Assembly: GCF_026126405.1 (NCBI RefSeq)
Contig: NZ_JAFMTQ010000006.1
Coordinates: forward strand, 103,498-167,497
Source: Aureitalea sp. L0-47
Lineage (GTDB): Bacteria > Bacteroidota > Bacteroidia > Flavobacteriales > Flavobacteriaceae
Direction: 5' to 3'
DNA length: 64,000 nt
Shown in pieces: positions 27,013-35,517 of the stretch. A program made the position numbers and the translations under genes. The notes beneath the pieces are model-generated. The model had not been told where the DNA came from. It ran no database searches and saw only the letters and a program-made list of their open reading frames with translations. Numbering within the stretch: position 1 is the stretch's first letter; each line of letters starts with the position of its first letter.

Positions 27013-27867
27013 TTAATGCATCATTCTTTCTTCAGAAGGAATCACGAGGAATGGAATTTTCGTATGATAGACGATCTCATTGATCACAGGCTTAAAGATG
27101 AGATTCTCGAAGAAGTTATGACGGTTATGGATCATAACTAGTAAGTTGATCTTGTGTTTGGTTTGAAACTTCTCGATGGCACCTACCACATCGGTGTCGT
27201 CCGCTATGTGGAAAAGGTGGGCATTGTCTTTGAAATAAGCGTCCAGATACGCCTTAACCTGCTTCTGTTCGTTGTTTAAGGGTTCTCCGTAGTAGGCATT
27301 CAATATATTCAGTCGGGCCAGTTGCAAGTCACAAATCTCACGAAGGAGGGATAAGTATGGATTGCTAGTGCTTAAACGGTAATCCGTTGGAAACAGTATC
27401 TCCTTAGGCGGTTCAAAACCAAAACCAGAAGGAACCGCTATCACCGGGCAATTCACTTTTTTAATGGCATACATGGTATGCGTTCCCAGGAAGATCTCTT
27501 GAGCACCCGTTGCTCCCTGAGTACCCATGACGATAAGGTCGATCCCTTTGGTTTCAACCAGATCCTGGATCTCATGGATCAGTAGATTGAAGGTAACCAA
27601 CTTGATGAAATGGTGATTGCTATTGTTGAATTCGGACCTGATGGTCTCCTCAACCTCATCCATTTCACGTTCGGCATTCTCTTTAGTTACTCGTTGTAAT
27701 TCCAGTGCCGAATAACTATCGGCCATACTTCCTACGTTGTAAGCGGCGGGTGTATACGTATGAAGCAGATAAAATTCGCAGGAGGAATTCTTAAACAATT
27801 GAACGGCATATCGGATAGCATTCATTGCGTTCTCCGAAAAATCGGTAGGTAATAGAATTCGTCTCAT
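27013..27867 (-). CDS. Universal stress protein, tandem domains
   Basis: 284 residues. The N-domain starts RRILLPTDFSENAMNAIRYA with motif MGTQGATGAQEIFLGTH, which ends in Gly-Thr rather than Gly-Ser. The C-domain has the degenerate HNRHNFFENLIFKPV. Only 10 bp separate it from the upstream universal stress protein gene, so both share that gene's FNR-type promoter. Confidence 0.9.
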   Translation of the reverse strand: MRRILLPTDFSENAMNAIRYAVQLFKNSSCEFYLLHTYTPAAYNVGSMADSYSALELQRVTKENAEREMDEVEETIRSEFNNSNHHFIKLVTFNLLIHEIQDLVETKGIDLIVMGTQGATGAQEIFLGTHTMYAIKKVNCPVIAVPSGFGFEPPKEILFPTDYRLSTSNPYLSLLREICDLQLARLNILNAYYGEPLNNEQKQVKAYLDAYFKDNAHLFHIADDTDVVGAIEKFQTKHKINLLVMIHNRHNFFENLIFKPVINEIVYHTKIPFLVIPSEERMMH

Positions 27868-27877
27868 GGCGATTCGT

Positions 27878-28723
27878 TTAGTTTCGCGGCAAATTCTGTA
27901 ACACTAGGAATGGGATCTTAATTTCCAATCCTATCTTTTCGACCTTTGAGGTAAATAGAAAGTCCTCCAAAAATGAGTGCCGCGAGTTTATCATCACTAA
28001 AAGGTCGGTGTTGTAGTTCTCCACGGCGTCGTTTATAACACCAGTTACATCAGTCCCCGGCAGCTGTAAGTAGGAGGGTTGTACCTGCTCCAGGCAATAT
28101 TCGAGAAAGGCTTTATTATCTTCTTGTCTGAACGAAAGTTCGTCAAATTTGGAAATATGAAGAATCTTCAGCTTAGCAGCAAAATTTTGTGTTAAGGTAC
28201 TCAGCAATTTCAGTTCTCTTCGCTGATAGGGCAGCATATAGTCCGTAGCAAAAAGTATGTTCTGCGGTTGAATTTCCTTATATGCTAAAGGAACAGCGAG
28301 TACCGGGCATTTTACATATTTAATCACCTGAAGCGTATTACTTCCGAAGGTAATATTTCGGTCGTCCGACTTACCCTTGGTTCCCATCACGATCACATCT
28401 ACGTTTTCTAATTCGGCGATTTCATTGGCTTCATCCACTAATGCCCCAAAAACGGCAATAGGGTAATAATTGTGCCTCGGGTTGGGTGAGATAGTTTTCA
28501 TCTCCTCTATTTTCCGATGTAATTCTTCATTGGACGCATGCAGTGCATTATCCTTTGCTGCGTTAATTTCCTTGCGACTCATACCCGGAGTGCTGTACAC
28601 TTCATCTCCGTATGCATGCATCATGTAGAAATCGGTTCGATCGTACTTGAACAATTCCATCGCGTATTTGATGGCATTCATAGCATTGTCGGAGAAATCG
28701 GTAGGTATGAGTACTTTACGCAT
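27878..28723 (-). CDS. Universal stress protein, tandem domains
   Basis: 281 residues. The N-domain starts RKVLIPTDFSDNAMNAIKYA with motif MGTKGKSDDRNITFGSN. The C-domain reads NSRHSFLEDFLFTSKVEK in place of the motif. It is the first gene of the three-gene universal stress protein operon and has a perfect palindromic operator upstream. Confidence 0.9.
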   Translation of the reverse strand: MRKVLIPTDFSDNAMNAIKYAMELFKYDRTDFYMMHAYGDEVYSTPGMSRKEINAAKDNALHASNEELHRKIEEMKTISPNPRHNYYPIAVFGALVDEANEIAELENVDVIVMGTKGKSDDRNITFGSNTLQVIKYVKCPVLAVPLAYKEIQPQNILFATDYMLPYQRRELKLLSTLTQNFAAKLKILHISKFDELSFRQEDNKAFLEYCLEQVQPSYLQLPGTDVTGVINDAVENYNTDLLVMINSRHSFLEDFLFTSKVEKIGLEIKIPFLVLQNLPRN

Positions 28724-28748
28724 AGTTCTTGGTTTTTATGAATGCAAT

Positions 28749-28791
28749 CAAAGTTATTGCTCGGGCCCTTCAGAAAAAATGATATATATCA
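28749..28791 (-). promoter_or_regulatory. FNR/CRP-type operator plus -7 box for a universal stress protein operon
   Basis: Perfect palindrome TGATATATATCA at 28780-28791. A full-consensus TAACTTTG on the reverse strand begins at 28756, 29.5 bp from the centre. No matching box is found toward the divergent small gene. Confidence 0.78.
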
Positions 28792-28861
28792 GATGGAGAG
28801 GAATTAGGAATTCTTTAGGATGAATGGATTTGAATTCATTGTACCTTTACATCAAAAAGCT

Positions 28862-29089
28862 ATGAAACTTTCAGCAATGCCATTACTTGCGATCACGACC
28901 CTGGTTCTGATCACGGTAGTAATTTTTTCAACTCTAAACTTCCCTTTCAGTTGGGTGTTTTTACTAACGACTTTCGGACAGGTACTCCTGGTTATCACGG
29001 TTTATAAGGTGCTTAGGGACGATTACACCACTGACAAGACCTTCGAAGATTACTACGAAGACCGACCAATTCGCGAAGAATACAGATAA
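28862..29089 (+). CDS. Small two-helix membrane protein
   Basis: 75 residues from the ATG at 28862; an in-frame ATG at 28820 would add 14 polar residues. Two hydrophobic helices (LLAITTLVLITVVIFSTL and WVFLLTTFGQVLLVITVY) precede a polar, acidic tail. No family was recognised. It lies inside the universal stress protein cluster on the opposite strand and ends 7 bp before the stop of the convergent gene. Confidence 0.65.
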   Translation: MKLSAMPLLAITTLVLITVVIFSTLNFPFSWVFLLTTFGQVLLVITVYKVLRDDYTTDKTFEDYYEDRPIREEYR

Positions 29090-29096
29090 TTACGCA

Positions 29097-29933
29097 CTAC
29101 TCATGTAGTACCAGGAAAGGTATTTCGGTGTGATAACTGATCTTGGCAACCGCAGGCCTGAAAAGCAGGCGTTGGAAGAAATTCAGGTTCTTTGCCACCA
29201 TGGCGATGATCTGAACACCCATAAGATCTATAAACGACTGTAACCCCTCTTCAAGCTTGGGGTTCTTGATGCAGTGAAAACTGTTCGACCTTCCCTCAAG
29301 TGCATCTCTCAGGTATTCCCGGTTCTTAATTTGTTCCTCGTTCAGCGCGTATTCGTCACTGGCAACCCGCAGGACTTTGATCGTAGATTCATGGACATCG
29401 GTAACCTTGAACAAGGTATCAAGTACTTTCTGCTTATAAAGAATATTAAAATCGGTAGGGAATACTATGTTCTCCGGCTTTTCGAAAACCGCACGTTCCG
29501 GTATGACAAGCACAGGTGATTTCACCCTTCTGATCACGGCTCCGGTATGGCTGCCAATTGTAACTTCCTTGAGCCCGGAAGCGCCTTTGGTACCCATGAT
29601 GATAAGATCAATATCCAGTTCGCGCACGGTGTTCTTTATTCCTTCAACGAATAAGGAGTGAACTACCCGAACATCTATATTGGCTTTGCATCGAGGGTAT
29701 AGGGTCTCGATCTTAAGCATTAGCTTCTTAAGTTGCTTCTCCTTCGTCTTCCCGGGATTATCTATAATGGAAATACCATTTGCATGCAGATCGTCACCAT
29801 TAGACACACTTCCCGAATAGACTATATGCAATAGATGAATGTTCACTGGCATATTATTATAAAAAGCCAGCGAATATTCTATTGCATTCCACGAGTTAAG
29901 TGAAAAATCGGTGGGAATAAGAATTCGCTTCAT
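29097..29933 (-). CDS. Universal stress protein, tandem domains
   Basis: 278 residues. The N-domain starts KRILIPTDFSLNSWNAIEYS with motif MGTKGASGLKEVTIGSH. The degenerate C-domain reads AKNLNFFQRLLFRPAV and ends EIPFLVLHE. It is a single gene with its own FNR-type promoter, immediately downstream of the regulator gene. Confidence 0.9.
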   Translation of the reverse strand: MKRILIPTDFSLNSWNAIEYSLAFYNNMPVNIHLLHIVYSGSVSNGDDLHANGISIIDNPGKTKEKQLKKLMLKIETLYPRCKANIDVRVVHSLFVEGIKNTVRELDIDLIIMGTKGASGLKEVTIGSHTGAVIRRVKSPVLVIPERAVFEKPENIVFPTDFNILYKQKVLDTLFKVTDVHESTIKVLRVASDEYALNEEQIKNREYLRDALEGRSNSFHCIKNPKLEEGLQSFIDLMGVQIIAMVAKNLNFFQRLLFRPAVAKISYHTEIPFLVLHE

Positions 29934-29953
29934 TCTTTAACTACACTTAGAAG

Positions 29954-29996
29954 CAAAAATAGGCGGCTCCGGAGGCGTAAAGAATGATATATGTCA
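29954..29996 (-). promoter_or_regulatory. FNR/CRP-type operator plus -7 box for a universal stress protein gene
   Basis: Palindrome TGATATATGTCA at 29985-29996. A consensus TATTTTTG on the reverse strand begins at 29961, 29.5 bp from the centre; predicted leader about 16 nt. Confidence 0.77.
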
Positions 29997-30007
29997 GTTT
30001 TAAAAAA

Positions 30008-31069
30008 TTACTCGATATGCTTGAGTCCCTCCAGATCTACAATCCTGATATTTCGGCCTTCGATCTCGATGAGCCCGTCTTTCTTGAATCCGGACAGGGT
30101 TCGAATCAAACTCTCAGTAGCGATTCCGGCAACACTTGCCAGGTCGTGACGGGAAATTTTAATGTTGTCGTTCTGCTTTTTATTCAGAATTTCCGCAAAC
30201 TGTAAAATTGTAGAGGCGGTTTTTTTGCGCACCGAACTATACGCCATTTGAAGCAATTGTTCCTTGATATCGGATAAATTCTCTGTGAGCACATTCATCA
30301 ACTCAAGGGAAACCGCATTGCTTTTTGAAAGTATGTCTTTCAAAATATTCTTTGATACGACGGCGAGTTCCACATCCTCCACGGCTGTTGCCGATTCCTG
30401 ATAAGGAAGCGCCTCTTCGAAAGAGGTAAAACCTAGAAAATCGTCTGGTTTGTGGAGTTCCGTGATCAACTCCTTTCCGTTCTCGTCCATCTTGTGACTC
30501 TTCACGATGCCTTTCAGGATTAGGAAAATATTATTAGAATGCCCTCCCTCTTTATAAATGGTTTCACCTTTACCGTAATTGGCGATCTCACCGTTGTCAT
30601 CGAAGAAGTTCTTAAGTTCGTTCAGGTTCCGGATGGAATCGTCGTCATCTTTGCTAACCTTACTCTCCGCGTTTGTTTCCATTGCCTGTTTCAGCAATTC
30701 AGATTTTGCCAGGCGACTTTCTATTGCACTTATGAGTTCGCCCTCTTCAAAGGGCTTGGTAATATAGTCGTCTGCCCCGAGATCCATTCCTTTTCGAATT
30801 TCTTTATGCTCGGTTTTAGCAGACAGGAATATAAAAGGTATATGCTGCGTCTCATGGTTATGAGAAAGTGACTCCAGCACACCATATCCGTCTACTTCAG
30901 GCATCATAATATCACAGACGATAACATGCGGATGTTCGGCCTTAGCTTTTTCTATTCCTATCCTGCCATTAGAAGCAGTGCTAACAGAGTAGCCTGATAA
31001 TTCAAGTATTTCCGCGGTATTTTCACGCAGTGCTGAATCATCTTCAATTAGAAGGATGTTTTTAATCAT
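30008..31069 (-). CDS. Response regulator: receiver domain fused to a CRP/FNR-type DNA-binding domain
   Basis: 353 residues. The receiver domain covers residues 1-120, with acidic pocket Asp10-Asp11, phospho-acceptor Asp53 in CDIMMPE and Lys in ITKPF. A cyclic-nucleotide-binding fold (about 150-270) follows, then a winged helix with recognition helix GIATESLIRTLSGFKKDG near residue 320. The only cysteine is in the receiver, so an FNR-like Fe-S cluster is excluded and control should come through phosphorylation. The start overlaps the kinase stop by 4 bp. It is the best candidate to bind the eleven palindromes listed here. Confidence 0.93.
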   Translation of the reverse strand: MIKNILLIEDDSALRENTAEILELSGYSVSTASNGRIGIEKAKAEHPHVIVCDIMMPEVDGYGVLESLSHNHETQHIPFIFLSAKTEHKEIRKGMDLGADDYITKPFEEGELISAIESRLAKSELLKQAMETNAESKVSKDDDDSIRNLNELKNFFDDNGEIANYGKGETIYKEGGHSNNIFLILKGIVKSHKMDENGKELITELHKPDDFLGFTSFEEALPYQESATAVEDVELAVVSKNILKDILSKSNAVSLELMNVLTENLSDIKEQLLQMAYSSVRKKTASTILQFAEILNKKQNDNIKISRHDLASVAGIATESLIRTLSGFKKDGLIEIEGRNIRIVDLEGLKHIE

Positions 31070-32295
31070 AAATTACCCATAGTTGGGATAGTAACCGTAA
31101 AGGTACTTCCCTTGTTTTCTTCACTTGTAAAGGTAATGGTACCATCAAGGTTTTCCAAATGGTTTTTTACAATATTCAGCCCGATCCCGGTTCCTTGGTT
31201 GAGCAGGGCATTTTCCGCCCTGAAATAGCGATTGAATATAAACTTCTGTTCGTTTTTTGGGATACCCATACCCTCGTCTTCTATTTCGATAGTTAGTCTC
31301 TCTCCCTCCGAACGGACTCTTATGTCGATGGAAGTGTTTTCAGGGGAATACTTGACCGCGTTATTGACAAGATTGGTTAAAGTAAGCTCAAGGATCTTTT
31401 CGTCGAAATCAATCATTATGTCATCTATCCCAAGAGGGTAATTGATTATCTGTCCTTCTTTGAGTAGCATATTTGCCCCATAGATCACTTCGTTGATTAC
31501 CTTACTAAGAGGAAATATATTGTATTTATAATTTACTTTTCCGCTTTCCAGACGTTCGATCGACAAGAAGTCATCCAGAATATTATTGAGGTATTTCACC
31601 TTATTGTGAATGGTCTTGATGTGTTTCTCTCGTTTTTCCTGCTGTTCACTTTCGGTATACTTCCCTGCCAGGGTTGCTGATGTGAATATTCCGCTGAGGG
31701 GAGTTTTAAACTCATGGGACACAAGGGATAGGAATTTGGTCTTCAGCTCACTTAGCTCCCTTTCCTTCCGAAGTGATTCTTTTATTTTGTTCTCTGCCTT
31801 CTGCCTTCGTTCGACCTCCTTTTCCAGCTTTTCTATACTCTTCTTAAGTTCCTTTGTACGTTCAGCAACCTTATTCTCCAATTTAGAGTTAAGCGTCGTT
31901 ATTTCCTCTTCCTGTGTTTTTCTGACAGTAATGTCGATGATCAATGCCATCACATAGGACTTTCCGTAGATATCAAAAGGATTGAGACCAGCTTCTACGG
32001 GAAATTTCGATCCGTCCTTTTTCACCCCGTATAAGTTTCGTCCCTGGCCCATTTGCCGTTTGGAACTCTCACCCATAAAAGATGAAAAATGTGACTTGTG
32101 CTGCTTATGGTATTCCTTCGGAATGAGAATATTAAGTGGTTTACCTACAAGTTCCTCTTCTTCATAACCAAAAAGTGAGTTCAGGGAATGGTTAGTAGCT
32201 ACGATGATCTGTTGGTCATTAACAACCACGATACCTTCGGAAATAGCTTCAGTAAGAATCTTATAGATATCATCACTTTTGTTAAATACCTCCAT
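31066..32295 (-). CDS. PAS domain sensor histidine kinase, FixL-like
   Basis: 409 residues with no membrane helix. The PAS domain (about 10-125) aligns with FixL without gaps in the haem region: His66 in KQHKSH and Arg86 in GQGRNLYG are 20 residues apart, as are the FixL haem-ligand histidine and distal arginine. A coiled coil (about 129-185) leads to the phospho-acceptor His194 in SLVSHEFKTPLSG. The ATPase domain shows the N box LTNLVNNAVKYSPE and the G boxes DEGMGIP and GTGIGLNIV. Oxygen sensing is inferred; many non-haem PAS domains share parts of this pattern. Confidence 0.9.
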   Translation of the reverse strand: MEVFNKSDDIYKILTEAISEGIVVVNDQQIIVATNHSLNSLFGYEEEELVGKPLNILIPKEYHKQHKSHFSSFMGESSKRQMGQGRNLYGVKKDGSKFPVEAGLNPFDIYGKSYVMALIIDITVRKTQEEEITTLNSKLENKVAERTKELKKSIEKLEKEVERRQKAENKIKESLRKERELSELKTKFLSLVSHEFKTPLSGIFTSATLAGKYTESEQQEKREKHIKTIHNKVKYLNNILDDFLSIERLESGKVNYKYNIFPLSKVINEVIYGANMLLKEGQIINYPLGIDDIMIDFDEKILELTLTNLVNNAVKYSPENTSIDIRVRSEGERLTIEIEDEGMGIPKNEQKFIFNRYFRAENALLNQGTGIGLNIVKNHLENLDGTITFTSEENKGSTFTVTIPTMGNL

Positions 32296-32299
32296 ATTT

Positions 32300-32374
32300 C
32301 AAAAATAGGTATTTTAAAAATTCTACCTAACTGATATATATCATAAAATGTATGCCCTTCTGAATTTAATTTTA
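32300..32374. promoter_or_regulatory. Shared FNR/CRP-type operator between the kinase/regulator operon and a divergent gene
   Basis: Perfect palindrome TGATATATATCA at 32332-32343. Rightward, TAATTTTA begins at 32367, 29.5 bp from the centre. Leftward, TATTTTTG begins at 32307, 30.5 bp away and only 4 nt from the kinase ATG, so the kinase mRNA may be leaderless. One site thus appears to serve both directions and to make the regulator autoregulated. Confidence 0.74.
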
Positions 32375-32393
32375 TGGAAACAAAAAACATCAA

Positions 32394-32798
32394 ATGACCT
32401 ATATTGAAAAACCACAAATTGCCTTTTACCAGAAAGTGGGGGAATTATTCTATGCCGTCGCCGCTGCCGACAAGGTAGTTCGCGAATCTGAATATGACGC
32501 GCTGAAGAAATTGGTACGCGATGTGTGGTCGAAATACGACAGCAGTGTGGATGATTACAACTCACAGGCGATCTACCAGATGGAGGTGGTTTTCGACTGG
32601 TTCGATTATGAACGCACAGACGCTGATGCCTGTTTCGAAAGTTTTGAAAATTATTTGAAAGAACACCCATCGCTGTTTACCGAGGAGCGTAAAAAACTAA
32701 TTTATCTTACCGCTAACGAAATTGCCGATGCTTTCTCCGGAAAGAATAAATCGGAACTCATCATACTCGCTAAACTTCAACTCCTGCTGGCCACATAA
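32394..32798 (+). CDS. Hypothetical TerB-like helical protein
   Basis: 134 residues, all-helical by composition. It starts MTYIEKPQIAFYQKVGELFYAVAAADKVV, and the AADKVVRESEYDAL portion resembles the acidic metal-binding repeat of TerB-like proteins; I offer that family only tentatively. It is driven from the operator shared with the kinase operon, with a predicted leader of about 15 nt. Confidence 0.72.
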   Translation: MTYIEKPQIAFYQKVGELFYAVAAADKVVRESEYDALKKLVRDVWSKYDSSVDDYNSQAIYQMEVVFDWFDYERTDADACFESFENYLKEHPSLFTEERKKLIYLTANEIADAFSGKNKSELIILAKLQLLLAT

Positions 32799-32912
32799 AA
32801 ATTACATTCATTCGTGTTGCACAGAACAGTAAAGAGGCGTTCTTCATTGCTGAGGAATATCATATTTATTGAAGTGTTTAGCGGCTATTTTTACTACATT
32901 AAGAACTGTATT

Positions 32913-33791
32913 ATGAAACAATTTCTTTTAATTCTATCCCTACTCTTGTTGCTAAGCGGTTGTAAAGACGACCCTAAAAAGGAGGTCGTTGATGAACCCC
33001 TCATAGAAGAGTCCGATCCCATGATGAACGATACGATCGTGGCAACAGAAGGTGACCTTGACCTGCAACGACAGATCGATGTTGAAATCCGAAAGAAACA
33101 ACTGGTAGAGAAGCCGGACGAACGTGAACAACTTGAGGAATTGATCATCTCTAAACAATTTCTCAAGGAAGAAGACCTCTATACTATTGATTTCAAATAT
33201 CCTTACCTCAACGAAACCCTGAAGCCTTCATACGTAAACTTCAATGAATACATTTCCGAAACATACCTGGATCTGGCTGGTGTGGAAGCTCAAATACTCG
33301 AAGATAAGGAGCTACTCTGTGACACGCTTAGAATTAACAAATTCAGAGAAAAAAGATATGTGGACTACAAGGTGTACAATGTGAACGAAAAGCTCGTAAG
33401 CGTGCTGTTTTACAAAGAGAATTTCTATTCAGGAACCTTACATCCCTCCTATACGTTCGATTGCCTGAACTTCGACCTGGACCGTTCGGTTTTCATGAAT
33501 TACGAAGATTTCTTTATTGAAGGTTCCGAAGAAGAACTGAGAAAGATCCTCAACGAGATCCTCGTAGCAAAGATCGAATCAGGAGAAGTGTATTATGACT
33601 GCTGGGGTATTTCTGAAGAAGACTTCTTTGAATACAAGGATAACTTCGTGGTGGACGACAAAATGGTAGAATACTATTTTGACGATTGTGTGATCTGTCC
33701 TACCTACACGGGCAACTTCTCCGTTGAAATTCCATTGGAAGAACTACTGCCCGTATTGCGCCGATACAACCTGAATCCACTGCAATTATAA
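32913..33791 (+). CDS. DUF3298 (RsiV-like) domain lipoprotein
   Basis: The ATG at 32913 gives the lipoprotein signal MKQFLLILSLLLLLSGC; the ORF extends upstream to 32814, but the added residues look non-coding. After an acidic linker, the C-terminal domain (DFFEYKDNFVVDDKMVEYYFDD and FSVEIPLEELLPVL) fits the DUF3298 fold. The thioredoxin start lies 14 bp downstream, suggesting one transcript. Function is unknown. Confidence 0.8.
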   Translation: MKQFLLILSLLLLLSGCKDDPKKEVVDEPLIEESDPMMNDTIVATEGDLDLQRQIDVEIRKKQLVEKPDEREQLEELIISKQFLKEEDLYTIDFKYPYLNETLKPSYVNFNEYISETYLDLAGVEAQILEDKELLCDTLRINKFREKRYVDYKVYNVNEKLVSVLFYKENFYSGTLHPSYTFDCLNFDLDRSVFMNYEDFFIEGSEEELRKILNEILVAKIESGEVYYDCWGISEEDFFEYKDNFVVDDKMVEYYFDDCVICPTYTGNFSVEIPLEELLPVLRRYNLNPLQL

Positions 33792-33805
33792 CTCCATATA
33801 TCGCG

Positions 33806-34105
33806 ATGAAAAGCTCATTTAAGGATATTATTTCGGGCAACGATCTTGTACTGGTCGATTTTTCTGCCGAATGGTGTGGTCCATGCAAGGTGCTGGGACC
33901 CATTTTAAAAGAAGTGAAAGAGGAAATTGGAGACAAGGCCCGAATTGTGAAAATCGACGTTGATAAAAACCAGGGGTTGGCAACGCAATTCAATGTGATG
34001 GGAGTACCTACCTTGATCCTATTCAAAAACGGAACACAGGTTTGGAGGCAATCCGGCGTGATGCAGAAACAGGACTTGTTATCTTTACTTCGGGAAAACA
34101 TATGA
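33806..34105 (+). CDS. Thioredoxin family protein
   Basis: 99 residues with the active site Cys24-Gly-Pro-Cys27 in AEWCGPCKVLGP and the cis-proline loop VMGVPTLILFKNG. Size and motifs fit a cytoplasmic thioredoxin that would be reduced by TrxB. The last base pairs overlap the deoC start (ATGA), so the two are translationally coupled. Confidence 0.94.
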   Translation: MKSSFKDIISGNDLVLVDFSAEWCGPCKVLGPILKEVKEEIGDKARIVKIDVDKNQGLATQFNVMGVPTLILFKNGTQVWRQSGVMQKQDLLSLLRENI

Positions 34106-34758
34106 TGAAACCATTAAATGAATATATTGATCACACCTATTTGCATGCGGCGGCATCACCGGATGACATAATTCAATTGTGCCGTGAAGCACAGGAATAT
34201 GATTTCTATGCAATTTGTGTAAACAGCAGTTATGTTTACCTGGCCAAGAGGGAGTTAAAAGATTCAGAGGTAAAGATCGCTTCCACAGTTGGTTTCCCTT
34301 TAGGAGCCTGCTCCACCAAGGCAAAAGTTACTGAAGCAAGACAAGCTATAAAGGATGGAGCGGACGAAATCGATATGGTCCTCAATGTTGGTTTTCTGAA
34401 ATCAGGTCTCCATAAAAGTGTAAAAGAAGATATAGAAGCCGTAAAAAAAGCCATTGGAAAAAAGGTTTTGAAAGTAATACTGGAAACCTGTTACCTAACA
34501 GATGAAGAGAAAAAGATCGCCTGTCTTATAGCCGATAAAGCAGGAGCAGATTACGTTAAGACGTCCACCGGTTTCGGTAGTGGCGGTGCAACGCAGGATG
34601 ATGTGAAACTTATGAGATCCTCCATTGGCAATGCTGTAAAGGTGAAGGCCTCCGGGGGTATCGGATCCAGAGTTGAAGCTTTGGAATATATAGAGCTAGG
34701 AGTGGATAGAATAGGAACTTCGCGAGGAATACATTTAATTAAAGGAGCTTCAGAATAA
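34102..34758 (+). CDS. deoC: Deoxyribose-phosphate aldolase
   Basis: The start at 34102 (MMKPLNEYIDHTYL) overlaps the thioredoxin stop and removes an upstream out-of-family extension. The Schiff-base lysine lies in GADYVKTSTGFG and the second conserved lysine in KVKASGGIGS. It cleaves 2-deoxyribose-5-phosphate to acetaldehyde and glyceraldehyde-3-phosphate. It is followed 4 bp later by a purine nucleoside phosphorylase gene, making a nucleoside salvage pair. Confidence 0.95.
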   Translation: MMKPLNEYIDHTYLHAAASPDDIIQLCREAQEYDFYAICVNSSYVYLAKRELKDSEVKIASTVGFPLGACSTKAKVTEARQAIKDGADEIDMVLNVGFLKSGLHKSVKEDIEAVKKAIGKKVLKVILETCYLTDEEKKIACLIADKAGADYVKTSTGFGSGGATQDDVKLMRSSIGNAVKVKASGGIGSRVEALEYIELGVDRIGTSRGIHLIKGASE

Positions 34759-34762
34759 ATCT

Positions 34763-35467
34763 ATGAGCACGCATCTTGAAGCCCGACCGGGCGAAATAGC
34801 CGAATCAGTTTTATTGCCGGGTGATCCTATGCGGGCAAAATGGATCGCCGAAACCTTCCTGGAGGACGCGATATGCTACAACGATGTCAGGGCGATGCTG
34901 GGCTACACAGGCACCTACAAGGGCAAACGAATTTCGGTGCAAGGTTCAGGTATGGGGATTCCCTCCACTTTGATCTACTGTCATGAGCTAATAACGGAAT
35001 ACGGCGTAAAGAATCTAATACGTGTAGGAAGTGCGGGTTCGTATCAGCCGAACATTAATCTCAGGGACATTGTAATTGCAATGGCCGCCTCTTCTACTTC
35101 AGGTATAAATAACTCCCGATTCATCAATGCAGACTACTCCCCCACGGCCAATTTTGAGCTCTTAATGAAAGCTACCGATTATGCCCGGAAACACGGAATT
35201 CCTGTTAAAGCGGGAAATGTACTTTCCACCGATGAATTCTACGAAGACGATCCTGAAGCCTACAAATTGTGGGCAGAATATGGAGTCTTATGTGTTGAAA
35301 TGGAAGCCGCGGGTATATATACCATAGCCGCCAAACACAATGTAAAAGCACTTGCCATCCTAACGATTTCGGATTCTCTTGTGAGCGACGAGCGTTCCAC
35401 CCAGGAGGAAAGGGAGAGCACGTTTACTCAAATGGTTGAAATAGCCTTGAATACCCTCATCAAATAA
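34763..35467 (+). CDS. deoD: Purine-nucleoside phosphorylase
   Basis: 234 residues. MSTHLEARPGEIAESVLLPGDPMRAKW, the segment IRVGSAGSYQ and the EMEAAGIYTIAA motif are typical of the hexameric bacterial DeoD type. It splits purine (deoxy)nucleosides with phosphate to base and (deoxy)ribose-1-phosphate, feeding DeoC after phosphopentomutase, which is not in this window. Catalytic Asp lies in TISDSLVSDE. Confidence 0.95.
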   Translation: MSTHLEARPGEIAESVLLPGDPMRAKWIAETFLEDAICYNDVRAMLGYTGTYKGKRISVQGSGMGIPSTLIYCHELITEYGVKNLIRVGSAGSYQPNINLRDIVIAMAASSTSGINNSRFINADYSPTANFELLMKATDYARKHGIPVKAGNVLSTDEFYEDDPEAYKLWAEYGVLCVEMEAAGIYTIAAKHNVKALAILTISDSLVSDERSTQEERESTFTQMVEIALNTLIK

Positions 35468-35494
35468 AAAAGGGGCTCCTTTCGGAACCCCTGT
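35466..35494. terminator. Bidirectional terminator between deoD and a universal stress protein gene
   Basis: Stem AGGGGCTCC / GGAACCCCT (35471-35492, one mismatch). The A-run on its left becomes a T-run on the reverse strand, so it is a strong terminator for the gene at 35518 and a weaker one for deoD. Confidence 0.85.
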
Positions 35495-35517
35495 TCAACA
35501 TGCAATTAGCCGTACAA

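Noticed and set aside
25234..29933. Repeated similarity across the cluster as a repeat array or CRISPR
   Set aside because: The similarity is between paralogous universal stress protein genes with normal gene length; no short direct repeats with spacers are present.
32814..32912. N-terminal extension of the DUF3298 lipoprotein
   Set aside because: The later ATG gives a perfect lipoprotein signal peptide; the upstream residues do not look coding.
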